A DNA stretch of 6,025 nucleotides from Pseudomonadota bacterium (GTDB lineage: Bacteria; Pseudomonadota; Gammaproteobacteria; Burkholderiales; Rhodocyclaceae): NCBI GenBank assembly GCA_021811225.1, contig JAJZPJ010000160.1, positions 1 through 6,025 of the forward strand, read 5' to 3'. Of this stretch, positions 6,025 to 6,025 are shown in pieces. Below the pieces are notes generated by a model. The model worked only from the letters and a program-made list of their open reading frames with translations, did not search any database and was not told the DNA's origin. The first letter of the stretch is position 1, and each line of letters opens with the position of its first letter. The position numbers were made by a program, and so were the translations under genes.

Positions 6025-6025
6025 A

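Noticed and set aside
1..6025. tRNA, rRNA, CRISPR array, insertion sequence or attachment site
   Set aside because: Coding sequence fills almost all of the window. The two gaps are too short for these elements and show no cloverleaf, regular spacer array or transposase.

Overview
The window is a dense, GC-rich, single-strand (+) segment. It holds the end of one gene and three complete genes, with short gaps of 117 and 83 bases and one ATGA overlap. All four products look like parts of cytoplasmic 2-oxoacid oxidoreductases: thiamine diphosphate (TPP) and iron-sulfur enzymes that decarboxylate a 2-oxoacid oxidatively to an acyl-CoA. The GC-rich codon use, the gene content and the type of intergenic repeat suggest a betaproteobacterium of the Azoarcus/Aromatoleum/Thauera kind, which degrade aromatics anaerobically. 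That placement is inference from family resemblance, not from any marker gene.

Layout. Bases 1-776 are the 3' part of a FAD/NAD-dependent reductase resembling PadH, the epsilon subunit of NADH-dependent phenylglyoxylate dehydrogenase. Bases 777-893 are a non-coding gap with a C-run/G-run palindrome that looks like a dispersed intergenic repeat, a second small hairpin and a weak promoter-like box. Bases 894-2258 encode a PadI-like subunit: a four-cluster polyferredoxin fused to a TPP-binding beta subunit. Bases 2259-2341 are a short gap with a 12-base near-identical direct repeat and a possible hairpin. Bases 2342-4489 encode a long IorA (indolepyruvate/arylpyruvate:ferredoxin oxidoreductase alpha). 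Bases 4486-6024 encode a long IorB, overlapping iorA by four bases, with a C-terminal extension about 300 residues long.

How they may work together. The order padH-padI matches what is known of the Azoarcus evansii pad operon, so the missing alpha, gamma and delta subunits (PadG, PadE, PadF) should lie just upstream of the window. IorAB is self-sufficient in TPP and core Fe-S sites. It would turn an arylpyruvate such as phenylpyruvate or indolepyruvate into an arylacetyl-CoA. In the known anaerobic phenylalanine/phenylacetate route, phenylacetyl-CoA is oxidised to phenylglyoxylate, and PadEFGHI oxidises that to benzoyl-CoA. One locus could therefore carry both oxoacid oxidation steps, or the FAD subunit could pass electrons from either enzyme to NAD+. 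The substrates are not visible in the sequence and this link is inferred.
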